Of a DNA stretch of 64,000 bases, positions 61,894 to 64,000 are shown piece by piece. The position numbers were made by a program, and so were the translations under genes. Source of the DNA: Bradyrhizobium murdochi (lineage in GTDB: Bacteria > Pseudomonadota > Alphaproteobacteria > Rhizobiales > Xanthobacteraceae); the NCBI RefSeq assembly GCF_000472965.1, contig NZ_AXAU01000011.1:176373-240372 (forward strand), in the 5' to 3' direction. The notes under the pieces are model-generated. The model searched no databases. It had not been told where the DNA came from and worked only from the letters and a program-made list of their open reading frames with translations. The stretch's first letter is position 1. Every line of letters starts with the position of its first letter.

Positions 61894-62513
61894 CAGGCCG
61901 CCCGCGCTTTCAGCCGCTCCAACGCCTCGCGGATCAGCGGCATCCGGTCGTTGCCGAAATACATGTCGGTCCTGCCGACGAAGATCGTTGGCGAACCGAA
62001 TCCGCCGCGCGCCATCACCTCGTCCGTGTTGGCCTTGAGCTGGTCCTTGATCGCCTGCTGGCCGATGCACTCGAAGAATTTGACGGGATCGACGCCGATC
62101 TTCTGGCAGATATCCGACAGCACTGAATCCTTTGAGATGTCCTTGTCGTCGCCCCAATAGGCCTCGAACACGGCGCGCGCGAACGGCACCATGCGTTCGC
62201 CAGATTCCTGTGCAACCCAGATGCAGCCGCGCATCGCCTTGACGCTGTTCACCGGAAACACCGTCGGCGGCATCTTGATCGCAAGGCCTGCGGAGCGCGC
62301 CCAGTCGGCGAGATCCTTCTTCATGTAGCGCGCCTTCAGCGGCACCGGCGTCTCGCGTGCGGCATAGACGCTCGGATTGACGGTGTTGAAGATGCCGCCG
62401 ACCAGGATCGGCCGCCAGGCGATCTCGACGCCGAGCTCCTTGGCGAGCGGCTGGATGTTATGAAAGGCGAGATAGGTCCAGGGGCTGGAGCAATCGAAGA
62501 AGAATTCGAGCAT
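61893..62513 (-). CDS. 2-hydroxychromene-2-carboxylate isomerase family protein (DsbA fold)
   Basis: 206 residues. Thioredoxin-like N-terminus FFFDCSSPWTYLA, with the active-site Ser-Ser-Pro (kappa-GST/HCCA isomerase SSP) near 9-11, then a helical insert and GSPTIFVGRTDMYFGNDR at the end (cis-Pro loop). Glutathione-using isomerase or transferase in aromatic degradation; here its role is open. AGGAAA upstream of the ATG. Coupled to the oxidoreductase by ATGA. Confidence 0.9.
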   Translation of the reverse strand: MLEFFFDCSSPWTYLAFHNIQPLAKELGVEIAWRPILVGGIFNTVNPSVYAARETPVPLKARYMKKDLADWARSAGLAIKMPPTVFPVNSVKAMRGCIWVAQESGERMVPFARAVFEAYWGDDKDISKDSVLSDICQKIGVDPVKFFECIGQQAIKDQLKANTDEVMARGGFGSPTIFVGRTDMYFGNDRMPLIREALERLKARAA

Positions 62514-62540
62514 GGGGTTTCCTTTTGTTGGTTCTCGATC

Positions 62541-62640
62541 CTCATCCTGAGGAGCGCGTCTTCGCGCGTCTCGAAGGATGAAGGGCCCGTCTGTGGCCTC
62601 ATGGTTCGAGACGGCGCAAGCGCCTCCTCACCATGAGGGG
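62541..62640. repeat. Palindromic repeat (CCTCATCCTGAGGAGCGCG family)
   Basis: CTCATCCTGAGGAGCGCGTC at the left and GGCGCAAGCGCCTCCTCACC near the right; the centre has CGTCTCGAAGGATGAAGG and CCTCATGGTTCGAGACG, partly complementary. A very common bradyrhizobial intergenic element. Confidence 0.7.
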
Positions 62641-62800
62641 ACTGGCCTACTTCACCCGCGGCTCCTTCGGCCTGCCGAAGGCCCCGGTTCCTCTCCAGTA
62701 TGATCGAGATTTTCCAGGCAATGGCGACTTTTGTTGTTCTGTACCTTGACCATAAGACATGGCAGACAGGCGCTCAATCAGAACCCATCGGGAGGCTCCC

Positions 62801-63823
62801 ATGCTGTTTCCAACCACGATCGCAGGCTCTCTGCCGAAGCCGGAATGGCTGGCCGAGCCCAACACGCTGTGGGCACCCTGGAAATCGAAGGGCGACGAGC
62901 TCGCCCGCGCCAAGCGCGACGCCACCATGCTGGCGGTGAAGCTGCAGGAGGATGCCGGCGTCGATATCGTCACCGAGGGCGAGCAGGCCCGCCAGCATTT
63001 CGTCCACGGCTTTCTGGAGAAGGTCGAGGGCATCGATTTCGCCCACAAGGTCGAGATGGGCATCCGCAAAGACCGCTACAAGGCGATGGTGCCGCAGGTG
63101 ACAGCACCGCTGACGCTCAAGGGGCGTGTCCATGCGGACGAGGCCCGCGTCGCGCGCACCCATACCACGCGCAAACTGAAATTCACCCTGCCTGGCCCGA
63201 TGACCATCGCCGACACTGTCGCCGACCGGTATTACGGCGATAAGGTCAAGATGGCGTTCGCCTTTGCCGAACTGCTCAACAACGAGGCGAAGGCGCTGCA
63301 GGCGGATGGCGTCGACGTGATCCAGTTTGACGAGCCCGCCTTCAACGTCTTCATGGACGAGGTCTCCGACTGGGGCATCAAGGCATTGGAGCGGGCGGCC
63401 GAAGGGCTGACCTGCACCACCGCCGTTCACATCTGCTACGGCTATGGCATCAAGGCCAACACCGACTGGAAGCAGACGCTGGGCAGCGAGTGGCGGCAAT
63501 ACGAGGATATTTTCCCGGCGATCGCCAAAAGCCCGATCCAGCAGGTCGCGATCGAGTGCCGCAATTCGAAAGTGCCGCTGGATTTGCTCGCGCTGCTCCC
63601 CGGCAAGGTGGTGCAAGCCGGCGTGATCGACGTCGCCAGCGACACGGTGGAGACGGCCGAGGACGTCGTTCAGGTGATCGAGGCGGTGTCCAAATTCGTG
63701 CCGCTCAGCAACATCGTCGCGACCACCAATTGCGGCATGGCGCCGATGCGGAGAGATATCGCAGAGGCGAAGCTCGCGGCGCTCGGCGCGGGCGCGAAGC
63801 TGGCGAGGGAAAAGTTGGGCTAG
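62801..63823 (+). CDS. Stand-alone MetE C-terminal-type methionine synthase
   Basis: 340 residues from ATG 62801, with GGGAGG five bases upstream; an ATG at 62759 is less likely. It matches the catalytic C-terminal barrel of cobalamin-independent methionine synthase. The zinc ligands are in VHICYGYG (His, Cys), AIECRNSK (Glu) and TTNCGMAPM (Cys). The N-terminal half of MetE is absent, as in the folate-independent 'core' synthases (core-MetE, MesD), whose methyl donors differ. No partner gene such as mesX was recognised nearby. No riboswitch seen upstream. Confidence 0.87.
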   Translation: MLFPTTIAGSLPKPEWLAEPNTLWAPWKSKGDELARAKRDATMLAVKLQEDAGVDIVTEGEQARQHFVHGFLEKVEGIDFAHKVEMGIRKDRYKAMVPQVTAPLTLKGRVHADEARVARTHTTRKLKFTLPGPMTIADTVADRYYGDKVKMAFAFAELLNNEAKALQADGVDVIQFDEPAFNVFMDEVSDWGIKALERAAEGLTCTTAVHICYGYGIKANTDWKQTLGSEWRQYEDIFPAIAKSPIQQVAIECRNSKVPLDLLALLPGKVVQAGVIDVASDTVETAEDVVQVIEAVSKFVPLSNIVATTNCGMAPMRRDIAEAKLAALGAGAKLAREKLG

Positions 63824-64000
63824 GAGTTTTGATCCGCGTCGATCAACACAGGGCACACTGAGCCCTCTCCCCCCTTGCGGCAGGGCTGTCCGGGGAAGAT
63901 CAGCCATAGCAGAACTCCATCTGGTTTGGGGAGGTTGGAGGTTTGCGAATGCTGGGATTGATGGGTGGGGGCTTGTCGATGGTGGCGATGGATCGACGGG
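63824..64000. other. Right-edge gap with no supported gene
   Basis: 177 bp after the methionine-synthase stop. It holds GCCCTCTCCCCCCTTGCGGCAGGG-like repeat sequence and no frame with an SD. Confidence 0.4.

Overview
The window looks like a chromosomal segment of a Bradyrhizobium-like alphaproteobacterium (Rhizobiales). The grounds are high G+C coding sequence on both strands, many imperfect palindromic repeats in the gaps, a ROSE RNA thermometer with a sigma-32-type promoter before a small heat-shock gene, one exact EcfG-type stress promoter, and TTAA-N7-TTAA (CtrA-type) boxes. No phage, IS element or CRISPR array was recognised. The content is mostly core or metabolic, with small lineage-specific genes in between. 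Taxonomic placement is inference from these signatures and from the look of the proteins.

Layout. 0-9.3 kb: a ClpP-like periplasmic protein (cut by the left edge), yidD, an amino-acid permease translationally coupled to a secreted protein, an alpha/beta hydrolase, and a TonB-dependent receptor under a near-consensus Zur box, next to an MFS transporter. 9.5-12.5 kb: thrS with a structured leader, a truncated HigA-type antitoxin remnant, and a nitroreductase. 12.6-20.3 kb: signalling and envelope genes (PAS-GGDEF-EAL protein, secreted beta-rich protein, patatin phospholipase, CBS protein, rhomboid protease, PAS_5 protein). 20.5-23.4 kb: a complete polar amino-acid ABC importer. 23.4-27.3 kb: enoyl-CoA hydratase, MFS carrier, tandem PilZ protein, LapG-like transglutaminase-fold protease.

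27.7-34.4 kb is stress-flavoured: Hsp20 under ROSE control, a phospholipase D-like protein, an EcfG-controlled secreted protein, and several small proteins including an Rmf-like one. 34.4-45.3 kb: an output-less HAMP/PAS receptor, gamma-carbonic anhydrase-like protein, cysE, membrane proteins, a zf-CHCC protein, an FAD monooxygenase and a lipoprotein.

The most striking single object is at 45.45-45.77 kb: a tRNA-Leu(UAA) gene split between U34 and A35 by a 233-nt group I intron with a cyanobacterial-type (IC3) core. After it come a TMEM175-like protein, a PlsC-type acyltransferase and an epoxide-hydrolase-like enzyme.

48.4-60.8 kb is a peptide/amide uptake and hydrolysis locus: a DppA-like binding protein divergent from an M20 peptidase, DppB, DppC, a fused DppD-DppF ATPase, an M81 (MlrC-like) peptidase, an M20D amidohydrolase, an amidase and an enoyl-CoA hydratase. 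Three copies of one palindromic repeat family punctuate it. The right end carries a quinone oxidoreductase coupled to a DsbA-fold isomerase, and a stand-alone MetE C-terminal-type methionine synthase.

Gene starts were chosen by visible Shine-Dalgarno (SD) spacing and family fit. Several differ from the longest open frame, and this is stated where it matters.
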